The notes below the pieces were generated by a model, which did no database searches, had not been told where the DNA came from, and saw only the letters and a list, made by a program, of their open reading frames with translations. DNA of 20,075 nucleotides from the NCBI GenBank assembly GCA_039029455.1, contig JBCCGE010000057.1, forward strand, positions 1-20,075. The letters are read 5' to 3'. The stretch comes from JBCCGE01 sp039029455. Its GTDB lineage: Bacteria > Pseudomonadota > Gammaproteobacteria > Arenicellales > Poriferihabitantaceae. Within the stretch, counting starts at the first letter, position 1. The number at the start of each line of letters is the position of its first letter. The position numbers and the translations under genes are program-made. Shown here piece after piece: positions 7,398 through 15,116 of the stretch.

Positions 7398-7682
7398 TCA
7401 GGCAGATCTCGACTGGATTTGCAGCAAATGATAGCCAAACTGGGTTTTTATCGGGCCGTGGATCGGACCGATTTCGCAGTTGAATGCAACCCGGTCTATT
7501 TCTTTCTCCATCTGACAGGGCGAAAAGGACCCGAGATCACCGCCTTCCTTGGCTGAAGAGCACGCGGAAAAAGATGCCGCTGTTTCGGCAAAGTCCGCGC
7601 CGTTTTCCAGTTTTTTCTTCAGAAAATTACATTCTGATTCAGATCGGACAAGAATGTGGCGGGCGGTGGCGATGATGGACAT
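7398..7682 (-). CDS. Parvulin-type peptidyl-prolyl isomerase, diverged copy
   Basis: A 94-residue single-domain parvulin like E. coli PpiC (93 residues), which catalyses cis-trans isomerisation of X-Pro bonds in the cytoplasm. Family landmarks are ARHILV at 7-12, NGADFAETA at 27-35, GGDLGSF at 47-53 and TQFGYHLLQIQSR at 80-92. Active-site positions His9, Cys41, Met58, Phe82 and His85 are kept. The usual Phe of the 'QMVPxFD' segment is Ile62 (QMEKEID), and the CPSG loop has become CSSA. The neighbouring gene at 7937 is a clear paralogue, so this looks like a diverging tandem copy. It begins at ATG 7682 with GAGGA upstream. It is cut off from polA and the other copy by a terminator and should have its own promoter, which I could not identify. 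Confidence 0.88.
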   Translation of the reverse strand: MSIIATARHILVRSESECNFLKKKLENGADFAETAASFSACSSAKEGGDLGSFSPCQMEKEIDRVAFNCEIGPIHGPIKTQFGYHLLQIQSRSA

Positions 7683-7743
7683 AGTGCATTCCTCACTTTA
7701 AAGACTTGTTGTATTCGACATTTTGGGGCTGACCATCGGCTGC

Positions 7744-7862
7744 CAAAAAATGTCATCTATTCAGCTATTCTGCGTGTTAATAATTTTGAATGGAAGCTAA
7801 ATTCATGAAAATTCATAATCTATACCGATTTTGGAGCATAAAAATGTGACAAAAAATGTCAT
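7744..7862. repeat. 13-base direct repeat CAAAAAATGTCAT, two copies
   Basis: The sequence CAAAAAATGTCAT occurs at 7744-7756 and again at 7850-7862, 106 bases apart, both in the AT-rich leader of the diverged parvulin gene. It could be a paired regulator site or chance in AT-rich DNA. Confidence 0.4.
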
Positions 7863-7891
7863 TCAAGCTGTGATTGATCATAGTCCGGGCC

Positions 7892-7922
7892 AAAAAAAAA
7901 ACCCCGCTGAGCGGGGTTTTTT
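7892..7922. terminator. Strong bidirectional intrinsic terminator
   Basis: The stem CCCCGC (7902-7907) / GCGGGG (7911-7916) with loop TGA is flanked by ten A on the left and six T on the right. On the minus strand it is a GC hairpin followed by ten U, immediately after the second parvulin gene, so it should end the polA-parvulin transcript. The terminator also works on paper in the plus direction. Confidence 0.9.
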
Positions 7923-7936
7923 GGGCAATCAGGAAA

Positions 7937-8218
7937 CTAGTCTGTGCGTGACTGCACTTCCAGCAGGTGGTAGCCAAACTGGGTTTTCACAGGACCGTGC
8001 ACAACACCCACTTCGTCATTGAAAACGACCTGATCAAATTCCGGAACCATTTGTCCCTGACTAAAAGAGCCGAGGTCACCGCCTGATCGACCGGAAGGGC
8101 ATAGGGAGTGAGTGGAAGCAATATCTGCAAAATCGGCACCGTCGGTAATCTGTTGTTTAAGATCCAGGCACTGTTGTTCAGACTCCACGAGAATATGGCG
8201 CGCGGTAGCTTGAGGCAT
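7937..8218 (-). CDS. ppiC: Parvulin-type peptidyl-prolyl cis-trans isomerase (PpiC-like)
   Basis: This 93-residue cytoplasmic isomerase matches E. coli PpiC closely: TARHILVESEQ near the start, NGADF-like DGADFADIA, HSLCPSGRSGGDLGSFSQGQM, VPEFDQVVF and TQFGYHLLEV. Active-site His, Cys, Met, both Phe and the final His are all present, so it should be active. The frame is open to 8251, but the start at ATG 8218 gives the family length and has GGAGA eight bases upstream (8226-8230), so I use it. It lies 59 bases after the polA stop on the same strand and is followed at once by a strong terminator, so it is probably the last gene of a polA transcript. A diverged paralogue follows beyond the terminator. 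Confidence 0.93.
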   Translation of the reverse strand: MPQATARHILVESEQQCLDLKQQITDGADFADIASTHSLCPSGRSGGDLGSFSQGQMVPEFDQVVFNDEVGVVHGPVKTQFGYHLLEVQSRTD

Positions 8219-8277
8219 GGTTAAGTCTCCGTAAAAATGAGGTCGGATCATAACAGACGACCCAGGGACGACAGTGC

Positions 8278-10995
8278 TTAGTGCGCGATTTTCCAGTTGT
8301 TCCCAAAACCGGTATCGACAACAAGAGGGACATCGAGAGTTGCAACTTTCGACATGAGATCAGCGATAGTCTCCCCGACTTCTGAAGAGCCTTGCGCCAA
8401 TGTTTCGAGCACCAGTTCGTCATGGACCTGCATGATCATGCGCGTTTCAGGAGAATTGGATGAAATCCAGTGCTGAACCGACAGCATGGCAAGTTTGATC
8501 AGATCGGCTGCAGTGCCCTGCATCGGGGCATTTATCGCGGTACGTTCCGCATACTGACGCCGCATACCGTTCTTCGAATTTATTTCCGGCAGGTTCAATC
8601 GACGGCCAAACAGCGTTTGCACATATCCTTTATCGCGCGCCGATTCTCGAGTGGTGTCCATATACTCACGTACACCGGGGTATCTGTCGAAGTATATTTC
8701 GATATATTTTTTTGCCTCTTTCTGCTCTATTTTCAACTGTTTTGCGAGGCCAAACGCTGACATTCCATAGATCAGACCGAAATTAATGGCTTTGGCACGA
8801 CGTCGTTGTTCATTGTCGACATCGTCCGGATCGACCTCGAAGACCTCTGAGGCCGTGGCTCGGTGAACATCCTGCCCTTTGGTGAAAGCGTCTACAAGGC
8901 CTTTGTCGGACGATAGATGCGCCATTATGCGCAACTCTATCTGCGAGTAGTCCGCTGCGATCAATGTGTTTCCTGGATCCGGTACAAAGGCCTCGCGAAT
9001 GCGCCGCCCCTCTTCGGTTCGTATTGGAATATTCTGCAAATTCGGGTCACTCGAAGACAGTCGTCCGGTCGCGGCAACCGCCTGATGATAAGAGGTGTGA
9101 ATTCGACCTGATTTCGGGTTCACCAGGTCAGGAAGCTTGTCGGTGTATGTGCTTTTGAGTTTTGCCAGACCGCGGTGTTCAAGAATCAATCTGGGCAGTT
9201 CGTGTTCGTCCGCAAGTTCCTGCAATACATTTTCTGCGGTAGATGGCTGACCCTTCGAAGTCTTGCTGATAACCGGCAATTCCAGCTTTTCAAACAGAAT
9301 TTCCTGGATCTGTTTAGGGGACGCAATATTAAATGACTCACCGGCAATATCATGTGCTTCGGACTCAATTGAACCAAGCTTAGCGGACAGCTCTGCACTT
9401 TGACTGCGAAGCATATTCGAATCGACTCGAACACCGTTTGATTCAACAATGGCCAGTACATCGACCAGTGGCAATTCAATTTCTTCAAATAACTTTTGTA
9501 TTTCCGGCGATTGATTCATTCGCGAACACAAAGCGTGGTGAAGTTGCAGAGTGATGTCCGCATCTTCGGCTGCGTAGCGGGTCGCCGAGTCCAGATCGAC
9601 CTGATCAAACGTCAACTGATTCTTTCCACTACCAGCGACGTCCGAAAATTTAATCGTCTGATGTCCCAGATGCTTCATCGCGAGGGTGTCCATGTCATGT
9701 CGACTGTTTCCGGCATCCAGAAGATATGACATCAACATGGTGTCGTGAGTCATTCCTCGCAGAGCGATTCCGTGATACTGAAGAACCTCGATATCATATT
9801 TAAGATTTTGTCCGGTTTTAGCGATAGCATCGTCTTCCAGGACGTCTTTGAGTCGCTGCAGGGCGGTTTCAAAAGGCAGTTGCTGCGGAACTCCGGTATA
9901 CGAATGCGCGAGTGGCAGGTATGCGGCTTCTCCAGCTTCCACCGCAAATGAAATCCCTACCAGTCCAGCCTGATGTGCGTCTACCGAGGTCGTTTCGGTA
10001 TCGACCGCAACGATTTCAGCAGATTTGATTTTTTCAAGCCACCGATCAAGGCTCTCAGAGTCCAGTATGGTCTCGTAAACGGGTGCCGTGACATTGTCCT
10101 CGGTGATGCTTTCCGATGGGTTCGCCTGATTCTCGTTTTCCAGCTCCTTCAACCAGGATCTAAACTCAAGCTCGGCATACATTACTCTGAGCTCCTCCAC
10201 GTCCGGTTCGGACAACGTCAAATCAACAGGCTCCATTTCGAGTTCGACGTCGCATTTTATTGTTGCCAGCTGGCGTGAAAGTTTGAGTACTTCGAGATTG
10301 TTGCGGAGGTTTTCACCTACTTTGCCTTTGACTTCGTCCGCACGTTCAACAAGGTCATCCAAGGAACCAAATTCGTGCAACCACTTCACGGCGGTTTTAG
10401 GCCCGACTTTAGGAATGCCTGGAATATTGTCGGATGCGTCGCCCATCAATGCGAGGTACTCAACGATCTTTGACGGAGGCACACCAAACTTTTCCTTGAC
10501 ACCGGTGATATCGAGCCTTGAATTCTTCATGGTGTCGACCATCACTACACGATCGTTAACCAACTGCGCAAGGTCTTTGTCGCTGCTGACAATCATCGTG
10601 TGCATGCCGGCAGCGGAGGCCTGACAACTCAGGGTGCCGATGACGTCATCGGCTTCGACACCGGCCACCGATACCAGCGGCAATCCCATTGCCGGGATGA
10701 TTTTCTTTATGTGCTCCAGCTGGCTTCGCAAGTCATCCGGCATCGGAGGACGGTTTGCTTTGTAGGGCTCATACATTTCATGTCGAAAGGTTTTACCCTT
10801 AGCGTCCATCACCACGGCAATGTACTCCGGCTGACATTCCTTCAGAAGACTGCGGAGCATGTTGATGACTCCAAAAACGGCGTGAGTCGGCTCACCACTT
10901 GAGGTAGAAAGCCCGCCCTGACTGCCGAGCGCATGGTATGCACGAAAAAGAAAAGCGGAGCCATCAATCAGAATAATTTCGCGATCGGGAGACAT
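8278..10995 (-). CDS. polA: DNA polymerase I
   Basis: The 905-residue enzyme fills repair gaps and removes Okazaki primers. Three domains are complete. The 5'-3' flap exonuclease domain covers about 1-290, with ILIDGSAFLFRAYHAL at 8-23, GVEADDVIG 112-120, SSDKDLAQL 137-145 and GDASDNIPGIPKVGPKTA 185-202. The 3'-5' proofreading domain covers about 305-490, with all metal ligands visible: DTE at 332-334, NLKYD 397-401 and YAAEDAD 474-480. The polymerase domain has motif A DYSQIELR 682-689, motif B RRRAKAINFGLIYG 731-744 and motif C QVHDE 856-860. Proofreading is therefore intact, unlike some PolA. ATG 10995 gives the expected N-terminus; the ribosome binding site is poor. The gene is read divergently from the LOG gene and followed by a PpiC-like gene. 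Confidence 0.98.
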   Translation of the reverse strand: MSPDREIILIDGSAFLFRAYHALGSQGGLSTSSGEPTHAVFGVINMLRSLLKECQPEYIAVVMDAKGKTFRHEMYEPYKANRPPMPDDLRSQLEHIKKIIPAMGLPLVSVAGVEADDVIGTLSCQASAAGMHTMIVSSDKDLAQLVNDRVVMVDTMKNSRLDITGVKEKFGVPPSKIVEYLALMGDASDNIPGIPKVGPKTAVKWLHEFGSLDDLVERADEVKGKVGENLRNNLEVLKLSRQLATIKCDVELEMEPVDLTLSEPDVEELRVMYAELEFRSWLKELENENQANPSESITEDNVTAPVYETILDSESLDRWLEKIKSAEIVAVDTETTSVDAHQAGLVGISFAVEAGEAAYLPLAHSYTGVPQQLPFETALQRLKDVLEDDAIAKTGQNLKYDIEVLQYHGIALRGMTHDTMLMSYLLDAGNSRHDMDTLAMKHLGHQTIKFSDVAGSGKNQLTFDQVDLDSATRYAAEDADITLQLHHALCSRMNQSPEIQKLFEEIELPLVDVLAIVESNGVRVDSNMLRSQSAELSAKLGSIESEAHDIAGESFNIASPKQIQEILFEKLELPVISKTSKGQPSTAENVLQELADEHELPRLILEHRGLAKLKSTYTDKLPDLVNPKSGRIHTSYHQAVAATGRLSSSDPNLQNIPIRTEEGRRIREAFVPDPGNTLIAADYSQIELRIMAHLSSDKGLVDAFTKGQDVHRATASEVFEVDPDDVDNEQRRRAKAINFGLIYGMSAFGLAKQLKIEQKEAKKYIEIYFDRYPGVREYMDTTRESARDKGYVQTLFGRRLNLPEINSKNGMRRQYAERTAINAPMQGTAADLIKLAMLSVQHWISSNSPETRMIMQVHDELVLETLAQGSSEVGETIADLMSKVATLDVPLVVDTGFGNNWKIAH

Positions 10996-11025
10996 CGGGG
11001 AGAATCGTAATGAATAAATTGATTC

Positions 11026-11034
11026 AGTGTATCA
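11026..11034 (-). promoter_or_regulatory. Possible extended -10 promoter for polA
   Basis: On the minus strand TGATACACT fits an extended -10 (TGnTACACT), about 30 bases before the polA start. No good -35 hexamer accompanies it, which extended -10 promoters can tolerate. Confidence 0.3.
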
Positions 11035-11076
11035 TGGCCTATTCACAACCCAAGAAGTGATGCGAGGATTATGCTT

Positions 11077-11802
11077 ATGACATTGCGTGGTGCGGATGTG
11101 CGAAATCTGTTTCCAACCGGGGCCGAGAGTGACTCGATTGACAGGGAGGCCTGGAAGATCTTTCAAATGATGGCGGAGTTTGTTTCGGGCTTCGACAAGA
11201 TGTCAGACATTCATCCCGCCGTCAGTGTCTTCGGTTCAGCGCGCACCCGCAGAAGTCATTCCGACTACAAGCTGGCAAGAAAAGTGGCGCGCGCATTGTC
11301 TGATTCCGGGTTTTCGGTGATCAGCGGGGGCGGCCCCGGGATTATGGAGGCTGTCAATCGTGGAGCACAAAGCGGGAAATCCCCAAGTATCGGATTGAAC
11401 ATTATCTTGCCGGGTCGCCAGGAAACACCCAACCCGTATCAGGATATCAGCATTGACTTTCATCATTTCTTCGCGCGCAAATTGATGTTTGTACGATACG
11501 CATCAGCATATGTAGTCATGCCCGGCGGATTTGGCACCCTTGACGAGGTTGTAGAATGTCTGACGCTGATTCAAACTGAGAAGACACCTCGAATTCCGGT
11601 GGTCTTTGTAAATAGTCAGTTCTGGGGCGGTTTGTTGTCGTGGTTCGAGCACACCCTGCTTAGCAGTGGAACGATCAGCGAGTCCGATCTTGAACTGTTC
11701 AGTGTGGCCGACGAACCGTCGCAGGTCTGCGACACTATTCTGGGTTTTTATGAGAAAAACGGATTCGATTCGATGGATGATCACGCCCGTATCAAGTTGT
11801 GA
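11077..11802 (+). CDS. LOG-family protein (TIGR00730-type nucleoside monophosphate phosphoribohydrolase fold)
   Basis: The protein carries both LOG/lysine-decarboxylase-like signatures: GGGPGIMEA at about 84-92 and PGGFGTLDE at about 149-157 (numbered from ATG 11077). An ARK pair before the second motif supplies the conserved Arg and Lys of the active site. LOG enzymes hydrolyse cytokinin-type nucleotides in plants; bacterial members cleave AMP or related nucleotides to base and ribose 5-phosphate. It is annotated in many gammaproteobacteria next to polA, as here. Two in-frame ATGs are available, 11071 and 11077. GAGGA at 11064-11068 is only two bases from the first but eight from the second, so 11077 is preferred; they differ by two residues. 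About 40 residues precede the Rossmann core, longer than the shortest LOG proteins. The substrate is not determined. Confidence 0.88.
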   Translation: MTLRGADVRNLFPTGAESDSIDREAWKIFQMMAEFVSGFDKMSDIHPAVSVFGSARTRRSHSDYKLARKVARALSDSGFSVISGGGPGIMEAVNRGAQSGKSPSIGLNIILPGRQETPNPYQDISIDFHHFFARKLMFVRYASAYVVMPGGFGTLDEVVECLTLIQTEKTPRIPVVFVNSQFWGGLLSWFEHTLLSSGTISESDLELFSVADEPSQVCDTILGFYEKNGFDSMDDHARIKL

Positions 11803-11806
11803 ATCT

Positions 11807-11851
11807 GCTACCATAGGACAGACCGGACGCGAGTCCGTCATCCTATGTAGC
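11807..11851 (+). other. Long hairpin between the LOG and DUF2782 genes
   Basis: GCTACCATAGGA (11807-11818) pairs with TCCTATGTAGC (11841-11851) with one bulged base. Inside it CGGAC/GTCCG forms a second stem with loop GCGA. It begins five bases after the LOG stop. No T-run follows, so a processing, stabilising or attenuation role is as likely as termination. Confidence 0.55.
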
Positions 11852-11867
11852 AATCAGGGGAGTTCCA

Positions 11868-12215
11868 ATGACTAAAGAGAGCAGCTTGAATTACACAAAA
11901 CGAAGTCAATGGGTCAGAAGTGGGGTAATCGCAGTGGCATCCGCCATGTTTTTGTGCAGCAATGTGTTAGCGCAGGAATCAGATCAAGGCGGTGGGTTGA
12001 AGTTGCCTGCCGACCTTAAGGTCGCACCCCGATCCGATCTGGAGATTCAGGAGTTTCGTGTCGGTGGTCGACTCGACAGCGTAACGGTTCGGCACAATAG
12101 TACGGGCATTACCGAAGTGTACGACAATGATAAACCTGGCGATCTGTGGGTTCAGGAAGACAATGAACTGGGCGATGTTCCAAATGTGCGCAAGTGGACC
12201 ATTAGCAGCTGGTAA
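11868..12215 (+). CDS. DUF2782 family secreted protein
   Basis: The 115-residue protein begins with a Sec signal peptide: basic residues at 11-17, a hydrophobic run at about 19-31 and a likely cleavage after SNVLA (residue 35). The mature part is short and acidic and contains RLDSVTVRHNSTGITEVYDNDKPGDLW and a C-terminal VRKWTISSW. That layout, a beta-rich 'R.d.v.V....G..Y.l.D..gdG' followed by a tryptophan-rich end, is that of DUF2782 proteins, which in gammaproteobacteria usually lie beside polA. Function is unknown; the location should be periplasmic. The start is ATG 11868 with AGGGGAG five bases upstream. The gene is probably cotranscribed with the LOG gene through the intervening hairpin. 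Confidence 0.85.
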   Translation: MTKESSLNYTKRSQWVRSGVIAVASAMFLCSNVLAQESDQGGGLKLPADLKVAPRSDLEIQEFRVGGRLDSVTVRHNSTGITEVYDNDKPGDLWVQEDNELGDVPNVRKWTISSW

Positions 12216-12234
12216 TCGACCGGTTTAAATCCTG

Positions 12235-12660
12235 GTGTTTCGTTTTTCATTGAGAAAGCTGTCTCTCATTCGCAGCATTGTCTGTTTACTGGGTTTGATC
12301 CTTCTGCCGTCAATGGCAATAACAGATGACCACGGCAAGATTCGCCTTTACAAACTTAACTCCAAAGGTCAGGAAGTTCGGCAGAAATTTGTCGGCAATC
12401 AGGGGGAAAGCGGATGTTTCGATTTTCGGATACGTCGCGATGCGGTCAGGTTTGCTCAGCTGGGCTATGAATACTGTGAATTGTTCAGCAAAAAATCCTG
12501 TGAATCGAACAGCCAGATTGAAGCAATGTGGACCGGCAGCAAATATCGTGTAGTGGATATCGATATAACCAAACCACAATTGAAAATCTATCGGGGCGCA
12601 AAATGGCAACTCAGCGCGGAAGGGAATATCAAGGTGGCGTCCTGGCGTTGCCAGTACTAA
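12235..12660 (+). CDS. Unrecognised secreted protein with four cysteines
   Basis: I do not recognise this 141-residue protein. The N-terminus has Arg and Lys followed by a hydrophobic run (about 11-28) and a plausible signal cleavage near SMA at 26-28. Four cysteines remain in the mature region (Cys61, 81, 89 and 139), an even number that would suit two disulfides in the periplasm. The mature part begins DDHGKIRLYKLNSKGQ and alternates basic strands, with a final SWRCQY. The only start near the top of the frame is GTG 12235, 19 bases after the DUF2782 stop, without a Shine-Dalgarno match, so translation may be coupled. Its position suggests it is the last gene of the LOG-DUF2782 transcript. 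The secretion prediction is inferred from composition alone. Confidence 0.65.
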   Translation: MFRFSLRKLSLIRSIVCLLGLILLPSMAITDDHGKIRLYKLNSKGQEVRQKFVGNQGESGCFDFRIRRDAVRFAQLGYEYCELFSKKSCESNSQIEAMWTGSKYRVVDIDITKPQLKIYRGAKWQLSAEGNIKVASWRCQY

Positions 12661-12697
12661 AGCGTCCGGCATCTTAATGCCCAGTGCCAACATTATT

Positions 12698-12843
12698 TAG
12701 AAGTCATCTCATAAATAGTAGATTGGCTTGGAGTACAAGGCGCAAGTACCGTGAGAAGCGCAGTTTACATGGGTAAATGAGCATCGGAACGGTGCTTGAA
12801 ACGCCGTAATTCAAGTCAAGATGCATTTATGAGATAGCTTCTA
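12698..12843. mobile_element. MITE-like element with 19-base terminal inverted repeats
   Basis: Terminal repeats 12698-12716 and 12825-12843 are inverted copies with two mismatches (core TCTCATAAAT against ATTTATGAGA). Each outer end is a TA dinucleotide, as expected for a TA-targeting IS630/mariner-type element; the TA itself is self-complementary, so it does not prove a duplication. Inside, AAGTACCGT (12744-12752) pairs with ACGGTGCTT (12789-12797), GGCG with CGCC, and TTTAC with GTAAA around an ATGG loop, so the whole 146 bases can fold as one long hairpin. There is no reading frame for a transposase. It sits between the convergent 3' ends of the secreted-protein gene and the large kinase gene, where it could also act as a transcript end. 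Confidence 0.72.
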
Positions 12844-12866
12844 GATTTATTGGCGAGTTTTTGGCG

Positions 12867-15047
12867 CTAGTTCATGGAGACCGTTTGGAACAGCGGCATC
12901 GCAACGGTAATACAAACGCCTTTTTTGTCCGTACGATTGTCAGCCCAGACTTGTCCCTGGTGATATTCGGTGATCAGTCTAACCACAAACAGGCCAAGAC
13001 CGAGATGGGAGTGTTTCGCATTGGTTTTGCCGTAGGACACCATTGGATCAAACAACCGGTCTTTTATGCCTTCCGGAAGTTCGGGGCCTTCGTTCAGTAC
13101 ACTGATCTCTGCCCGATCAATAAAGCTCGACAGCCTAACCACGATCGAATTTCCAACACGACTGAATTGCATGGCGTTGTCGATCAGCTTATCGAGCATT
13201 TGCGCAATGTGATCCTCGCTGCCTTCAACCATCAGACGTTCGGCTTCCACCTGAAGGATGAAGTTGTACTCGGGATGGCTGGACTGATAGCCCTCAACGA
13301 ACTCTGATACCAGCGTAGATAGATCGAGCGGACTTTTTACTTCGTCTCGCATCGCCTCCTCCAGATTGGCAGCCTCCGTTAAATTGGTCAGTATGGCACG
13401 CAGACGATCGACGCCGTTTCGAGCGCGCTGCATATATTTGTTCTGACGGATCATGGGTTGATCCGCCTCAAGAATTTCGAGGGACGAACTCACGACGTTG
13501 AGCGGATTGTTCATTTCATGGGCCAGAGTGTCGGGCATGCCCTCGAGATAACGGGTGTAGCCGGACAGGCGTTTCAGCATCGAGGTGATACTTCTTCCGA
13601 GATCGCCAAGTTCATCGGCGGCATACTTACGATTTGGAATTCGACTTTCAAGTACTCGACCTTCTGCCGTAATTGCGCGATCGGTGGTGGTCAAGAGTCT
13701 GCGAATTCTTGAGGTCAGTCGCCACGCAAAAATCAGCAACATCAGTAATACGAAACCAAATACAAGAATCGTCACCAACGTAAGGCTTCGCAGCAGCTGA
13801 TACTGTAGAGACAGAATCACGTTGCTGCTCTGTTCCACGATGACGGCGCCGAGAACCTGTTCCCCGGCGCGAATCGGATACCCCGCAACGACAATCTGAG
13901 CTTTCTGATCAAGGGAGGGGCGAGCTTCAGCTTTCGGCTCCCCTTTGAGGATCGTGGTGAAAATCTTGTCGGGACGATGCGTGACGTCAGTTGGTACGTC
14001 GACAAATGTCTCCGATGGCCGCTTCAGCAGGCCGTCGATCAGCTCGCGCACGTGTTTTAAGATAGCAGGTATGACCGTCACCGCGTCTTCGCTTTCTGCG
14101 TCGGTGAGAAGCGGCGCAGAAAGACCTCCAACCACAGCCCTGACCCGTTGCTGTTTATCGAGTATCCAGATTCTTGATCGGGGCCGATCCAGTCCTTTGA
14201 GAATTTTATTGAGTTCCGGAGAACTCAGCAAAATCTGACCCGGTCGATCCCCGGAAGCCACCGGAGAAGTGCTTAATATGCCAGCGACCTCCCGTGATTC
14301 TGCATCGTCGACATCAACAGCAAAGAAGCCGATTCTTGTGCGAGTCCCAATGACGTCTCTCGGCAGCCGGAGTTCGACTCGGTAGCCAAAATCCGTCTCC
14401 GCCATTTCGGCGGTGAACGCCGTTACGGGATCACCCTTCAGCGGCAGTTTCCATTCTTCATCGACGAGATAGATGCTCATGCGGCCTGGAGCCCGAGCCA
14501 CCAGCAGGTAGTGTGCAAGGGTATTGTCTGGCAGCTGCAACAGCATGCGGATCTGATCGCTGGTGTCGAGTTGACGCCGATCCAGGTCACGATAGACCAG
14601 ATTTTCATCGTTCACCTCAAACATGGCGTACAGATAGCGTTCGAAATAACCCAGTGTGTGAGCGAGTGAGAACGACTCGGGGTCGTAGACTTCGGTGCAG
14701 AGAAAGCTCTCCTGTCCCGTGTGATACGCCAGCTTTTCATCCAGACTCTGCCAATCCGCGAGTTGGCCATCAAGCTGGATCAGGCTGTCGAGCTGATGGG
14801 CGTACAGATCGTTCTTGTCGCCCAAAACTTCCGGAACACCTGTCTCGGGATTGAACAGTTCGGAGCGATCGTTCAGAACGGTCGCGATGCCATTAGCGGT
14901 AAGCAGCAACGCGTCCTGTTGTCCCTGAAGAAGAAATCTCTGCATCTCCTGCACATACTGATAGCCCATCCAGGGGATGACCAGAAGTGCGAGTACCATC
15001 CAGATCAACTTGGTCCTGATACTCAGCGTTCGAAGATGCCCGATCAT
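12867..15047 (-). CDS. Large sensor histidine kinase, probably PdsS of a dedicated sortase system
   Basis: The 726-residue kinase has membrane helices at about 13-31 and 419-443 enclosing a large periplasmic sensor (about 32-418). A HAMP segment (444-490) leads to HisKA with DTLAHEMNNPLN and phospho-acceptor His510. The ATPase domain has N box Asn624 (DKLIDNAMQFS), a modified G1 NEGPELP (652-658) where DxGxG is usual, and a G2 HLGLGLFVV (680-688). The N-terminal IPWMGYQYVQEMQRFLLQGQ stretch, the long periplasmic domain and the paired regulator match my recollection of the proteobacterial dedicated sortase system kinase (TIGR03785, PdsS). Kinase function is near certain; the sortase link is inference, since no sortase or LPXTG protein lies in the window. 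ATG 15047 has AGGT upstream. The regulator gene ends 69 bases before it, so the two are probably cotranscribed. Confidence 0.93.
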   Translation of the reverse strand: MIGHLRTLSIRTKLIWMVLALLVIPWMGYQYVQEMQRFLLQGQQDALLLTANGIATVLNDRSELFNPETGVPEVLGDKNDLYAHQLDSLIQLDGQLADWQSLDEKLAYHTGQESFLCTEVYDPESFSLAHTLGYFERYLYAMFEVNDENLVYRDLDRRQLDTSDQIRMLLQLPDNTLAHYLLVARAPGRMSIYLVDEEWKLPLKGDPVTAFTAEMAETDFGYRVELRLPRDVIGTRTRIGFFAVDVDDAESREVAGILSTSPVASGDRPGQILLSSPELNKILKGLDRPRSRIWILDKQQRVRAVVGGLSAPLLTDAESEDAVTVIPAILKHVRELIDGLLKRPSETFVDVPTDVTHRPDKIFTTILKGEPKAEARPSLDQKAQIVVAGYPIRAGEQVLGAVIVEQSSNVILSLQYQLLRSLTLVTILVFGFVLLMLLIFAWRLTSRIRRLLTTTDRAITAEGRVLESRIPNRKYAADELGDLGRSITSMLKRLSGYTRYLEGMPDTLAHEMNNPLNVVSSSLEILEADQPMIRQNKYMQRARNGVDRLRAILTNLTEAANLEEAMRDEVKSPLDLSTLVSEFVEGYQSSHPEYNFILQVEAERLMVEGSEDHIAQMLDKLIDNAMQFSRVGNSIVVRLSSFIDRAEISVLNEGPELPEGIKDRLFDPMVSYGKTNAKHSHLGLGLFVVRLITEYHQGQVWADNRTDKKGVCITVAMPLFQTVSMN

Positions 15048-15116
15048 GACTGACCTGTTTTGATCACGTTGCTCTGGCGGTCGATTGTGACTCTCTGGCG
15101 GAGAACACGATCAGGT

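Noticed and set aside
12861..13307. 148-residue plus-strand open frame opposite the large kinase's ATPase domain
   Set aside because: Entirely antisense to kinase motifs, without a ribosome binding site or family resemblance.
12867..15047. The altered G1 box (NEGPELP) as a sign that the large kinase is inactive
   Set aside because: The N box and G2 box are intact, and variation in the first residue of G1 occurs in working kinases, so inactivity is not supported.
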